From JBOGXF01 sp050694275 (GTDB lineage: Bacteria > Actinomycetota > CADDZG01 > WHSQ01), in the NCBI GenBank assembly GCA_050694275.1, contig JBOGXF010000070.1, positions 1-35,142 of the forward strand: a DNA stretch of 35,142 bases, written 5' to 3'. The notes beneath the pieces were generated by a model, which was not told where the DNA came from, ran no database searches, and saw only the letters and a program-made list of their open reading frames with translations. A program made the translations under genes and the position numbers. The stretch's first letter is position 1, and each line of letters starts with the position of its first letter. Shown piece by piece: positions 15,611-24,447 of this stretch.

Positions 15611-16647
15611 CGGTTCACCTTTCGCTTCCTGCTCGGCGCACCGAGCGTGTCGTCCATGAATCGTTCGACCAGATCGTTGACCTGATCGTGGCGCTCGAGC
15701 ATCGACATATGCCCGCAGCCCTCGAGCAGATGCAGCTCCGCCTTGGGAAGATGCTGGGCAAGATACTGCGAGGCTTTTGGAACCGTCAGGCGATCGTGCG
15801 TACCCCCGATCACCAGTGCCGGTACCGTAACGTCCCCGATCGCGTCGGCCACGTCGAAGTCCCTATAGCACCTTATGAGGTCGAAGACGACATCGGTAGG
15901 GGTATCGGCGAGCATGTCGTACGTGAAGTCGATCTGCTTCGCAGACGCCATGGGCCCGAACGCGGCGAACGCTATGCCCCAGAAGATCGCGTCCGACGGT
16001 CGAACGATCCGCCGCAAGCTGTCCAGCCGAGACGACTGTGAGCCGAGCGCATCGAACGGACGGCGGGTGAGGCGTTCTATCTTCGCGACGGCGGTGCCAC
16101 CAAGAATCGTCTCGACTGCAGGCCTGTAGGTCGTGTTAAGGAGCACCAGCCCCTTGATCGTGGTCCCCAGCAGATCGGTCCGCTTGCGACACAGCTCCAT
16201 GGCGGTCATGCCCCCGACCGAGTGCCCGACGATCACGACCTCTTTCAGGTCACAGCTCTCGATGACCGCGGCGAGATCGGAAGCGAACGTCTCGATCGAA
16301 AAGGGGGCCTCGCCCTTGGGCTGGGACAGCCCGTGCCCTCGCATGTCGTAGAAGACGAGGCGACGGCGATTGATCCCCTCCATCTGGTAATGCCAAAGGT
16401 CGGTTCGGAGGCCCGAGCCGTGCACGAACACCGCCCCCCGTGCCGCTTCGGGGCCCGTTTCCTCGACAAACAATCTCGCTCCGTCTTCGAGATCGATGTG
16501 GCGCGCGCGGATGCCACGGCGCGTTCCAAAACTCTCTGCGGCCTCCGGATCGGCGGCACGCCGGCGTTTCAGGACGGCCCGCTCGGCCACGACCCCGGCC
16601 ACGATGCCGGCGGCCGCGCCGGCCAATCCGATCAGTCTCTTTCTCAT
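15607..16647 (-). CDS. Alpha/beta-fold hydrolase
   Basis: A 346-residue alpha/beta hydrolase with an N-terminal glycine/alanine-rich hydrophobic segment (about 4-25), which could be a membrane anchor. The catalytic set is visible: nucleophile Ser143 in GHSVGG, the acid in GGTHDRL near residue 298, and histidine in GCGHMSM near residue 322. The oxyanion region reads VFVHGSGL. A cap domain lies around residues 170-260. Hydrolases of this type often follow alr in actinobacterial genomes; the substrate is unknown. The ATG follows directly on the alr stop (TAGATG), so the two are translationally coupled. Confidence 0.9.
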   Translation of the reverse strand: MRKRLIGLAGAAAGIVAGVVAERAVLKRRRAADPEAAESFGTRRGIRARHIDLEDGARLFVEETGPEAARGAVFVHGSGLRTDLWHYQMEGINRRRLVFYDMRGHGLSQPKGEAPFSIETFASDLAAVIESCDLKEVVIVGHSVGGMTAMELCRKRTDLLGTTIKGLVLLNTTYRPAVETILGGTAVAKIERLTRRPFDALGSQSSRLDSLRRIVRPSDAIFWGIAFAAFGPMASAKQIDFTYDMLADTPTDVVFDLIRCYRDFDVADAIGDVTVPALVIGGTHDRLTVPKASQYLAQHLPKAELHLLEGCGHMSMLERHDQVNDLVERFMDDTLGAPSRKRKVNR

Positions 16648-17796
16648 CTAGTCCTTCCCGTCCACGTATACGCGGGGCACGCGAGACGCGACTCGCGTCG
16701 TGACCTCGTAGTTGATCGTTCCGATCTGACGCGCCAGATCCTCGGCGGTAATGGACTCGTCGCCGTCACGTCCCAAGAGGGTGGCGATTTCGCCGACATC
16801 GATGTCCGCGTCGCCGACGTCGACCATGAATTGATCCATGCACACCATGCCCGACACGCGATATCGCTGCGAGCCCACGAGAACATCGGCCCGTCCGGAG
16901 AGGCGGCGGTCGTAACCGTCCGCGTAACCGATCGGCACCGTCGCCACCCGACTCGTTCTCTCGAGCTCGTATTTCAGGCCGTATGACAGCGCGCCACCCG
17001 CGGGGACCTGCTTGACCATGTTGATGCGGGCCCGCAGCGCCATCGCCGGACGCAGGTTTGCGCTGCCGGCGAGGGCGTCCCCGGGCCACAGCCCATAGAC
17101 GGCGACGCCGCACCTGACGAGGTCGAGATGGCTCTCCGGCAGCGACAGGGTGGCCGCCGAGTTGGCGATGTGCCGGTAGCGAAGCGGCACCCCCGCTCCC
17201 TCGATGCGTCCGGCGAGGTCGTCGAAGAGGTCGAGCTGTTTGTGCGTAAAAGGATGATCCGGGACTTCCGCGACCGCCAGATGGCTCCACGCTCCTTCGA
17301 TCTCGATCCCGTCCAGGGATCGCAGCGTCGCGATCGCGTCCGGGACCTCGTCGGCCAAGAGCCCGACGCGATGCATCCCGGTGTCGAGCTTCACGTGAAC
17401 CGGAATCGTCCGGTTGACGCTGATTGCTGCGGCCGACAGGGCGCGGGCGAAGGGCTCCGTGTACACGGTGGGGGTGATCTCGTGCTCGATCAACATCGGC
17501 ACCGCCTCGGGCGGAGGCTCGGTGAACACGTGAATCGGGGCAGCGATTCCGGCCTCTCGAAGGTGCAGCGCCTCGGCCAGTCGCGCCACCCCCAGCCTCG
17601 AGGCTCCCGCATCGAGGATCGCCTCGGCGCAGGCGGGATTCCCGTGACCGTAGGCGTATCCCTTGACCACGCCCATGACCTCGGCCCCCGGGGCGAGGGC
17701 ACTCAGGGTCCGTACGTTGTGGCGGATCGCGCCGAGGTCGACCTCGGCCCACACCGGATGGCCGCGCGCCTCGATCTCGGCCCTCGAGTAGCTCAC
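16648..17796 (-). CDS. alr: Alanine racemase
   Basis: The PLP enzyme that makes D-alanine for peptidoglycan, 382 residues. The Schiff-base lysine lies in VVKGYAYGHG (Lys45); the second-position residues GY instead of the common AD are seen in other actinobacteria. The second catalytic base is the tyrosine of GGALSYGLKYE, and the C-terminal beta domain has VSGMVCMDQFMVDVG. The GTG at 17796 overlaps the nnr stop as GTGA and gives the usual N-terminus (WAEVDLGAIRHN). The open frame continues upstream, but the extra residues are arginine-rich and antisense-like. Confidence 0.96.
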   Translation of the reverse strand: MSYSRAEIEARGHPVWAEVDLGAIRHNVRTLSALAPGAEVMGVVKGYAYGHGNPACAEAILDAGASRLGVARLAEALHLREAGIAAPIHVFTEPPPEAVPMLIEHEITPTVYTEPFARALSAAAISVNRTIPVHVKLDTGMHRVGLLADEVPDAIATLRSLDGIEIEGAWSHLAVAEVPDHPFTHKQLDLFDDLAGRIEGAGVPLRYRHIANSAATLSLPESHLDLVRCGVAVYGLWPGDALAGSANLRPAMALRARINMVKQVPAGGALSYGLKYELERTSRVATVPIGYADGYDRRLSGRADVLVGSQRYRVSGMVCMDQFMVDVGDADIDVGEIATLLGRDGDESITAEDLARQIGTINYEVTTRVASRVPRVYVDGKD

Positions 17797-19316
17797 CCGG
17801 AAAGGGTACCGGTGCCCCGTACGAGCTCGACGGCTTCGCCCAGGGCCTCGGCGACGTCCCATGCGACCACCCCGGTGCGGCCGGCGTCCTGCGCCGCGAT
17901 CTTCCCGGCGAGACCATGGACGTACGCCGCCGCCCACGCCGCCTCGAACGGACTGGTCCCGGCCGCGAGGAGCGCCGCCACCGCCCCCGTCAGGACGTCC
18001 CCCGACCCGGCGGTGGCGAGCTCGGGGCCCCCGGTGGGATTGATCGCCGCCGTACCGGCGGGGTCAGCGATCACCGTCCGCGATCCCTTGAGGAGCACGA
18101 CGCACCCGAAGTCGGCGGCGGCCCGGCACGCGGATCCCACCCGGTCGGCCAGGATGTCCTTCGTCGGCACGTCGAGCAGGCGAGCCATCTCTCCGGGATG
18201 CGGCGTGATGACCGTGTCGTGCGACCGCCGCCTGAGAGGGCCCACGTCCTGGGCGAGGACGTTGAGCCCGTCGGCGTCGAGGACGATCGGGAGATCTACG
18301 CCCGCGAGGGCCTCCGCCACCAGCGAGGTCTGCTCCTCCCCCTGCCCCAGTCCCGGCCCGATCGCCAATGCGTCGGCGCGCTCGAGAACCGGGCCGAACG
18401 TCTTTAGCGCCCCCGGGCCGAGCACGTGCGACTCCTCGACCACTACCGAGAGGACCTCGGGCAACACGGCCGCCTTGGCGGCCTCGACCGAGCGCGTCGT
18501 CCCCAGAGTCACGTAACCGGCGCCCATGCGCCCCGCTCCTCGCGCGCACAAGAGCGCGGCCCCACTCATGCCCTCGGATCCGGCCAGGACGGCGACCGAG
18601 CCGACACTTCTCTTGTGTGTATCGGGTGGGCGGGACGGGATCGCGCGCGTCACGTCTTCCGATTCGATCATCCACACCCGGGCGTCCTCGATGGTGATGG
18701 CGATATCGGCGACCTCGACAAGCCCGGCGTTGGCCGCGCCGGGGTGAATAGCGGTGCCCAGCTTCTCGGCCGCCATGACTACGGTGACGTTTGCCCGAAC
18801 CGCCGGGCCGTCGACTCCTCCCGAAGCACCGTTCACCCCGGATGGGATGTCGACGGCCACGACCGGTGCCCCCGATCCGTTGACCGCCTCGATGGCACCC
18901 GCGGCCGAGCCTTCGGCGGGGCCGCGAAACCCCGTGCCGAACATGGCGTCGATCACCACCTCGCAACCCCTCAGCCTCGACGGCTCGAAGGCCTCGATCC
19001 GGACCCCGGCCCGACGGGCGTTCTCGAGGTGCTCGGCGGCCGCCCCCCGAAACTCCGATTGATCCGCGAGGGTCAGGCAGACAACCCCCATTCCCTCGCG
19101 CCGGAGGACGCGCGCCGCGGCAAATCCATCGCCGCCGTTGTTGCCCTTACCGCAAACGATCGCGACCCGTTTTCCGTAGCGCCCACCTGCCAGGCGGATC
19201 GCGGCGCGGGCCACCGCTCGCCCGGCGCGGTCCATGAGCGTCGAGATCGGCGTACCCCCGTCGATCGTCGCCTGATCGGCGGCGGCCATCTCGTCGGGAG
19301 TGAGCACGGGCCTCAT
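17793..19316 (-). CDS. nnr: Bifunctional NAD(P)H-hydrate repair enzyme (epimerase and dehydratase)
   Basis: Repairs hydrated NADH and NADPH. The N-terminal YjeF epimerase domain (about 1-215) has MDRAGRAVA, CGKGNNGGDG and VDIPSGVN. The C-terminal ADP-dependent dehydratase domain (about 220-507) has KRSVGSVAVLAGSEGMSGAA, the GPGLGQG and ITPHPGEMARLL motifs, and the GPELATAGSGDVLTG signature with the catalytic aspartate. 507 residues, a normal length for the fused form. It lies eight bases after glmS and overlaps alr by four bases, a common order in actinobacteria. Confidence 0.96.
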   Translation of the reverse strand: MRPVLTPDEMAAADQATIDGGTPISTLMDRAGRAVARAAIRLAGGRYGKRVAIVCGKGNNGGDGFAAARVLRREGMGVVCLTLADQSEFRGAAAEHLENARRAGVRIEAFEPSRLRGCEVVIDAMFGTGFRGPAEGSAAGAIEAVNGSGAPVVAVDIPSGVNGASGGVDGPAVRANVTVVMAAEKLGTAIHPGAANAGLVEVADIAITIEDARVWMIESEDVTRAIPSRPPDTHKRSVGSVAVLAGSEGMSGAALLCARGAGRMGAGYVTLGTTRSVEAAKAAVLPEVLSVVVEESHVLGPGALKTFGPVLERADALAIGPGLGQGEEQTSLVAEALAGVDLPIVLDADGLNVLAQDVGPLRRRSHDTVITPHPGEMARLLDVPTKDILADRVGSACRAAADFGCVVLLKGSRTVIADPAGTAAINPTGGPELATAGSGDVLTGAVAALLAAGTSPFEAAWAAAYVHGLAGKIAAQDAGRTGVVAWDVAEALGEAVELVRGTGTLSG

Positions 19317-19324
19317 GAGTTCTC

Positions 19325-21160
19325 TTACTCGACCGTCACCGACTTGGCGAGGTTTCTCGGCTTATCGGGAGACAGTCCGCGCTCTTTGGCGATGTAGTAG
19401 GCGAGAAGTTGCAGCGGGACGGTATCGAGGATCGGCGACAGGAGCGGCTTGGTGGTCGGGACTTCGAAGAGCTCGTTGGCGAGACTGCGTGCCCGTTCGT
19501 CGCCACGCGGGGCGATGAGGATCGTGTCCGCACCGCGGGCGCGAACCTCCTCGACGTTCGCAAGCATCTTTTCGTACAGAGTCGGCCCCGTCAGGATCGC
19601 GACCACCGGAACTCCCGGCTCGATGAGTGCGATGGCGCCGTGTTTCAGTTCGCCGGCCGCGTAGCCTTCGGCATGGATATAGGAGATCTCCTTGAGCTTC
19701 AGCGCGCCCTCCATAGCCACGGCCGTCCCCACCCCGCGTCCGATGAACAGGAAATCGGGGGCGTCCGCGTATCGCTTAGCGGCCCGGTGCACGTCATCCT
19801 GTATTCGCAGAACATCTTCGATCTGCTCGGGGAGCGCGCGCATGGCTGCGATCGTCTCCGAGAGCTTCTCTTCGGTCATCGAGTCGCGCGCCTGGGCGAG
19901 ATACAGAGCGAGCAGATTCATCGCCGAGAGTTGAGCAAGGAATGTCTTTGTCGATGCGACGGCAACCTCTGGGCCAGCATGGGTGAACAGCACGGCGTCC
20001 GCGTCGCGCGTGATCGACGATCCGACGACGTTGGTCACCGCTACGAGGCTCGCTCCCATCTCTCGCGCAAACCGCACCGCGGCCAGAGTGTCGGCGGTCT
20101 CGCCGGATTGCGCAATGCCGACGACCAAGGATCTATCGTCGAGAACGGGATCTCGGTAGCGGAATTCCGACGCGCGGTCGATCTCCACGGGTAGGCGGGT
20201 CCAATGCTCGATCGCGTGTTTGGCCGCCATCCCTGCATGGAACGACGTGCCGCAGGCGACCACGACGACCTTGTCTATGCCTCTGAGGGTTTCGGAGTCC
20301 CAGTGCACCTCGTCCAGGACGATCCGGCCGCGCGCGTCGATACGGCCCCGCATCGTGTTTCGTACCGCGTCCGGTTGCTCGAAGATCTCCTTCAACATGA
20401 AGTCCTCGAAGCCGCCCTTCTCGGCGGCGCCGAGGTCCCACTCGACGTGCACGGGGGCCGAGGTGACCTCGGTCCCATCGAAGTCGAGCACGCGCACCGA
20501 ACCGGGGCGCACCTCGGCTACTTGGCGGTTCTCGAGCGGAACGATGTCGCGGGTGTGAGCGAGTAGGGCGGGTATGTCGGACGCGACGAGACCCACTCCG
20601 TCCGCGGCGCCCACGATGATCGGGGGCTCCTGCCGGGCGACGACGATGACGTCGGGCTCGTCGGCGGACACGCAGACCAGAGCGAAGGCACCTTCGAGCA
20701 CGCCGACCGCATCGAGCATCGCATCGGTCAGCGAGCATCCCCTGCGTTCGATGATCGACTCGAGCAGATGCGCCACGACCTCGGTGTCGGTCTGGGAGGA
20801 GAAGGTGTGACCCTCGCCGGCCAGCCGGGTCCTCAGCACGTCGTGGTTCTCGATGATCCCGTTGTGCACGAGCGCGATCCGCCCCGAGCAATCGAGGTGG
20901 GGATGAGCGTTGGCGTCCGTGGGGGCGCCGTGGGTCGCCCAGCGCGTGTGACCGATTCCGATCGACCCCTCGGGGCCGGACGGCTTGAGCTCCGCCTCGA
21001 GGTTGTCGAGCTGGCCTGCCCGCCGAACGACCGAGATCTCGTCGCCGGATACGACCGCTACTCCCGCCGAGTCGTAACCGCGGTATTCGAGCTTGCGCAT
21101 CCCGTCCAGCAGGATGGGCAGCGCCTGGTCCCGGCCGACGTAGCCGACGATCCCACACAT
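19325..21160 (-). CDS. glmS: Glutamine-fructose-6-phosphate aminotransferase (isomerizing)
   Basis: Makes glucosamine-6-phosphate from fructose-6-phosphate and glutamine, the first step to UDP-GlcNAc. The 611 residues start MCGIVGYVG with the N-terminal catalytic Cys2 of the glutaminase domain (GHTRWATHG follows). Two SIS domains come next, with CGTSFHAG, SQSGETADT and the final NLAKSVTVE tail that closes the sugar site. The start has GAGAGGAGAAGCG upstream. It is separated from glmM by a 389-base structured gap, and everything from glmS to tsaD is closely packed. No glmS-ribozyme core was recognised in the gap. Confidence 0.98.
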   Translation of the reverse strand: MCGIVGYVGRDQALPILLDGMRKLEYRGYDSAGVAVVSGDEISVVRRAGQLDNLEAELKPSGPEGSIGIGHTRWATHGAPTDANAHPHLDCSGRIALVHNGIIENHDVLRTRLAGEGHTFSSQTDTEVVAHLLESIIERRGCSLTDAMLDAVGVLEGAFALVCVSADEPDVIVVARQEPPIIVGAADGVGLVASDIPALLAHTRDIVPLENRQVAEVRPGSVRVLDFDGTEVTSAPVHVEWDLGAAEKGGFEDFMLKEIFEQPDAVRNTMRGRIDARGRIVLDEVHWDSETLRGIDKVVVVACGTSFHAGMAAKHAIEHWTRLPVEIDRASEFRYRDPVLDDRSLVVGIAQSGETADTLAAVRFAREMGASLVAVTNVVGSSITRDADAVLFTHAGPEVAVASTKTFLAQLSAMNLLALYLAQARDSMTEEKLSETIAAMRALPEQIEDVLRIQDDVHRAAKRYADAPDFLFIGRGVGTAVAMEGALKLKEISYIHAEGYAAGELKHGAIALIEPGVPVVAILTGPTLYEKMLANVEEVRARGADTILIAPRGDERARSLANELFEVPTTKPLLSPILDTVPLQLLAYYIAKERGLSPDKPRNLAKSVTVE

Positions 21161-21200
21161 ACGCTTCTCCTCTCAGGTGCTCCGGCGCGCGACGCCCTGC

Positions 21201-21247
21201 CTCTGAACTGCAGAGCCTCTGAACGGCAGAGCCTCTGAACGGCAGAG
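21201..21247 (-). repeat. Three tandem 16-base repeats, each a mini-hairpin
   Basis: Copies at 21201-21215, 21217-21231 and 21233-21247, spaced by one C. Each reads CTCTG, AACKG, CAGAG on the plus strand; only one base differs (T in copy 1, G in copies 2 and 3). Each can form a 5-bp stem with a five-base loop on either strand, and neighbouring arms (CAGAG-C-CTCTG) could also pair with each other. Confidence 0.9.
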
Positions 21248-21291
21248 TCTGCTGCTCCTGCGAGAAGAGCCACCCCGACGCCGGTTTGTGA

Positions 21292-21309
21292 CCCGGGGTC
21301 GCCCCCGGG
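21292..21309 (-). repeat. 7-bp hairpin with GNRA-type loop
   Basis: CCCGGGG and CCCCGGG flank four bases. On the minus strand the loop reads GCGA, a stable GNRA tetraloop; on the plus strand it would be TCGC. This again favours the minus strand as the RNA. Confidence 0.6.
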
Positions 21310-21361
21310 GTTTGTCGACGCCGTCACGACCGTGGCCGGCCGAGGGTCACCCGCCGATTTA

Positions 21362-21415
21362 CGAGCAATGTTTGACCGGGCGCCCTTCGGGCAGGCCGTT
21401 GTCAAACATCGCTCG
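21362..21415 (-). repeat. 15-bp inverted repeat in the glmM-glmS gap
   Basis: Arms at 21362-21376 and 21401-21415 match at 14 of 15 positions. The single non-matching pair is A-C on the plus strand but G-U on the minus strand, so the minus-strand RNA forms an unbroken 15-bp stem. The 24-base loop carries its own GCCC-GAA-GGGC hairpin extended by GGC/GCC. No T tract follows. Confidence 0.8.
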
Positions 21416-21549
21416 ATCCGAGATCCCCTACCTCGTCAGCTCGCCGTGCGATCCACCTCCTCGGCGAGCTCAGGCGCTAGCTCCGAAACGATGCTTTCCT
21501 TCTCGCCAGCCCCCAGAGGATACCCGGAGACATCCCGACAGGCAGCGAC

Positions 21550-22881
21550 TCAGCCGAGTTCGGCCCGCACGACATCCGCGAGGCTATTTGCGGTCTCGTC
21601 CGCTCTCTCGGCGTCGGCGGCCTCGACCATCACCCTTATCACCGGCTCTGTTCCCGACGCGCGCAAGAGCACGCGCCCCTGGTCGCCCAGGGTCTCCTCG
21701 GCCCGCCGCACCGCGTCCCACACCGGCTCGCAGCCGTCGAGCGCATCCCGCGACCGGACCGGCACGTTGAGGAGAACCTGGGGGTAGGGCTCGAAGATGT
21801 GGGCCAAGGCCGACAGCGGGACGCCGGAGGCGGCCACGGCGGCGGCGACCTGCAATCCGGTGATGATGCCGTCTCCCGTGAGACCGTGGGCCGAGAAGAT
21901 GATGTGACCGGACTGTTCCCCGCCGAGGGCCGCGCTCGATTTCGACATCGCCTCGGCGACGAACCGGTCCCCCACGGGAACGGTCATGAGCTCGATGCCC
22001 CTTGCCTCGAGAGCACGCCGAAACCCGAGATTGGACATCACGGTCGCCACGACCAGGTTGCCGTGAAGCGTTCCCGATTCCAGCATCCTGATCGCCGAGA
22101 GGGCGAGGATCCGGTCGCCGTCGACCTCTTCACCTCGCTCGTCAATCGCGAGCACACGATCGGCATCGCCATCGAAGGCGATGCCGAAATCGGCTCCCTC
22201 GGAGACGACCGCCTTGGCGACTCCCTCGAGCGATGTCGACCCACAGTCGACGTTGATGCGGCTGCCGTCGGGCTCCGCGTTCAGCGCCACGACCTCGGCC
22301 CCCGCCCGCTCGAATGCGAGCGGGGCGACCGCCCACGCGGAGCCGAATGCGCAATCGATCACGATCCGCAGACCGCGCAGGGATTCAGCGATGGTGCCCG
22401 ACGCGTGTCGCACGTAGCGGTCGGCCGCGTCGGGTAGCTTGTCGACGTCGCCGATCTCTTGCTCTGCGGGAAGTGATGCTGCATCGAAGGATTCGATCCG
22501 GGATTCGATCTTCGATTCCACAATTGCCGGAAGTTTGCGTCCATCCCTCCCGAAGAACTTGATCCCGTTGTCCTGTACCGGGTTGTGCGAAGCGGAGATG
22601 ACCGCGCCCGCCTCCGCCTTCTCCTCGACGGTCAAGAAGGCGATGCCCGGCGTTGGCAGTACTCCGGCGAGATGCACCCGCGTCCCGGCGGAGCACAGCC
22701 CCGCAACGAGAGCGTCCTCGAGTCTCGGTCCCGACAGGCGCGTGTCTCGTCCCACGACGACCGAGCCGCCCCGGGGCGCGAGAACCTCGCCCGCGGCACG
22801 TCCTAACGCGATGACGAGGTCGGAAGTGAGATCCTCGTCCGCGATCCCGCGCACGCCGTCGGTTCCGAACAGCCTGGACAC
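21550..22881 (-). CDS. glmM: Phosphoglucosamine mutase
   Basis: Interconverts glucosamine-6-phosphate and glucosamine-1-phosphate, the step after GlmS on the way to UDP-GlcNAc. The 443 residues begin LFGTDGVRG. They carry the phosphoserine loop SASHNP (Ser98), the magnesium loop DGDADR near residue 240, the sugar-specificity loop GGEQSGH and the phosphate-binding RASGTEPVIRVMVE at the end, all diagnostic of GlmM rather than other phosphohexomutases. The start is GTG at 22881 with only a weak purine stretch (GAGAAG) upstream. Divergent from treT across a 63-base gap. Confidence 0.97.
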   Translation of the reverse strand: MSRLFGTDGVRGIADEDLTSDLVIALGRAAGEVLAPRGGSVVVGRDTRLSGPRLEDALVAGLCSAGTRVHLAGVLPTPGIAFLTVEEKAEAGAVISASHNPVQDNGIKFFGRDGRKLPAIVESKIESRIESFDAASLPAEQEIGDVDKLPDAADRYVRHASGTIAESLRGLRIVIDCAFGSAWAVAPLAFERAGAEVVALNAEPDGSRINVDCGSTSLEGVAKAVVSEGADFGIAFDGDADRVLAIDERGEEVDGDRILALSAIRMLESGTLHGNLVVATVMSNLGFRRALEARGIELMTVPVGDRFVAEAMSKSSAALGGEQSGHIIFSAHGLTGDGIITGLQVAAAVAASGVPLSALAHIFEPYPQVLLNVPVRSRDALDGCEPVWDAVRRAEETLGDQGRVLLRASGTEPVIRVMVEAADAERADETANSLADVVRAELG

Positions 22882-22944
22882 GGGTGCATCTTCTCAGAGG
22901 TCGCGCCGGGTTGTAGAGCGTCCCAGAGTGTAGAAAGAAAGGCG

Positions 22945-24375
22945 ATGGCCCTCCTCCAGCACGTCCCGGTCGGCAGCTTCGACCCGCGCCGCTTCGAATC
23001 CGTGCTCTCCGCCGAGCAGTTTGAGCGCTTCGAGCAGGTCATCGACCACTCCCAAGACCTCTTCGAAGGGCGCATCCTGTTCAACGTCAACTCCACTGCC
23101 AAAGGCGGCGGCGTCGCGGAGATGCTCCGTTCGCTGCTCGCGTACGCGCGCGGGTCCGGCATCAACGCGCGCTGGATCGTGATCCAGGGAAACAACGACT
23201 TCTTCGCGGTGACGAAGCGAATCCACAACCACCTCCACGGGGCACCGGGAGACGGCGGACCCCTCGGAGATGCCGAGCGCAAGGTCTACGAGTCCCTGCT
23301 CGAACGGAACGCCGAGGAGCTGGCCGACCGAGTTCGCCCCGAGGACGTCGTCATGCTGCATGATCCTCAGACCGCCGGCCTTGTGACACCCCTCAAGCAG
23401 AAGGGGGCCACGGTTCTCTGGCGCTGCCACGTCGGCCTGGACGTCCCGAACGAGCTCGCTCGCGGGGCGTGGCGCTTTCTCATTCCCTATGTCACGGAAG
23501 CCGACGGGTATGTCTTCTCGCGCCGTGCCTTCGCGTGGGAAGATCTCGACACCGACAGGATCTCGATCGTCCCGCCGTCGATCGATGCGTTCTCTCCGAA
23601 GAACCAGGAGATGAAACCCGAGACCGTCGACGCAATCGTGAAGATCTCAGGATTGACCGCGGGGAAGCCGAGCAATCGGCGACGCAGGACGTTCACGCGC
23701 GAGGACGGCTCACCCGGTCGCGTGGATCGTCGGGTCGAGTTCTACGACGAAGCCGAGCCTCCTCCGCCGGATGCGCCGCTCGTGGTCCAAGTGTCGCGCT
23801 GGGATCGACTCAAGGATCCCCTCGGGGTCATCGAGGGGTTCGCCGAGCACGTCGCGCCCGACACCGAGGCGCATCTAATCGTCGCCGGCCCGGCCGTCGA
23901 GGCGGTCGCCGACGACCCCGAGGGCAAGCAGGTGCTCGAGGAGGCCCGTGCGGCTTGGGATCGATTGCCCGGCGCCGCGAAATCGCGGATACATCTCGCG
24001 TGCCTCCCGATGTACGACGGCGAGGAGAACGCGGCCATCGTCAACGCGCTCCAGCGCCGCGCCGACGTGGTCGTGCAAAAGAGCCTCGCCGAGGGGTTCG
24101 GCCTCACCGTCGCGGAGGCGATGTGGAAGGGACGGCCCGTGGTCGCGTCCCGCATCGGGGGCATTCAGGATCAGGTCACCGACGGCGACACCGGCCTCTT
24201 GATCGACGACCCGCTTGACCTGGCCGCGTACGGCAAGGCCGTCCGAGACCTCCTGTCGGACCCCGACCGGGCGCGTGGCATGGGTCGCGCCGCCCAGGAA
24301 CGGATAAGGGCAGACTTCCTCGGCCCCCGCCACCTCACGCAGTACGTCGATCTCATCGAGACCCTCATCGACTGA
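22945..24375 (+). CDS. TreT-like trehalose synthase, GT4-family glycosyltransferase
   Basis: A 476-residue GT-B glycosyltransferase matching the TreT family, which joins a nucleotide-activated glucose to glucose to give trehalose. Family marks are LFNVNSTAKGGGVAEML (N-terminal acceptor loop), MLHDPQTAGL and WRCHVGLD. The C-terminal donor site has VVQVSRWDRLKDP and EGFGLTVAEAMWKGRPVVAS with the conserved glutamates. An insert rich in arginine and proline (about 235-275) lies between the two Rossmann domains. The ATG has AAAGAAAGG upstream. A role in osmoprotection or desiccation tolerance is likely; the nucleotide donor (UDP- or ADP-glucose) cannot be told. Confidence 0.88.
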   Translation: MALLQHVPVGSFDPRRFESVLSAEQFERFEQVIDHSQDLFEGRILFNVNSTAKGGGVAEMLRSLLAYARGSGINARWIVIQGNNDFFAVTKRIHNHLHGAPGDGGPLGDAERKVYESLLERNAEELADRVRPEDVVMLHDPQTAGLVTPLKQKGATVLWRCHVGLDVPNELARGAWRFLIPYVTEADGYVFSRRAFAWEDLDTDRISIVPPSIDAFSPKNQEMKPETVDAIVKISGLTAGKPSNRRRRTFTREDGSPGRVDRRVEFYDEAEPPPPDAPLVVQVSRWDRLKDPLGVIEGFAEHVAPDTEAHLIVAGPAVEAVADDPEGKQVLEEARAAWDRLPGAAKSRIHLACLPMYDGEENAAIVNALQRRADVVVQKSLAEGFGLTVAEAMWKGRPVVASRIGGIQDQVTDGDTGLLIDDPLDLAAYGKAVRDLLSDPDRARGMGRAAQERIRADFLGPRHLTQYVDLIETLID

Positions 24376-24447
24376 TCTAGAGGAGCACGGGGAGCCGAAG
24401 GAACGCCGCCCCCCGCGTCGAAGTCCCAGATGAGGGGAATTCAACGA

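Larger units (their letters stand above)
21161..21549 (-). other. 389-base glmM-glmS gap with multiple structured RNA elements
   Basis: No gene is supported here. On the coding (minus) strand the gap contains, in order towards glmS, a 15-bp stem (21362-21415), a 7-bp stem closed by a GCGA tetraloop (21292-21309), and three tandem 5-bp mini-hairpins (21201-21247), ending about 40 bases before the glmS start. There is no T tract after any of them. I see no convincing -10/-35 pair. The length and structure suggest a long glmS leader or a processed intercistronic region. Confidence 0.55.

Noticed and set aside
21161..21549. Possible glmS ribozyme in the glmS leader
   Set aside because: I could not find the conserved catalytic core sequences of the Firmicutes ribozyme, and the hairpins present do not correspond to its pairings.
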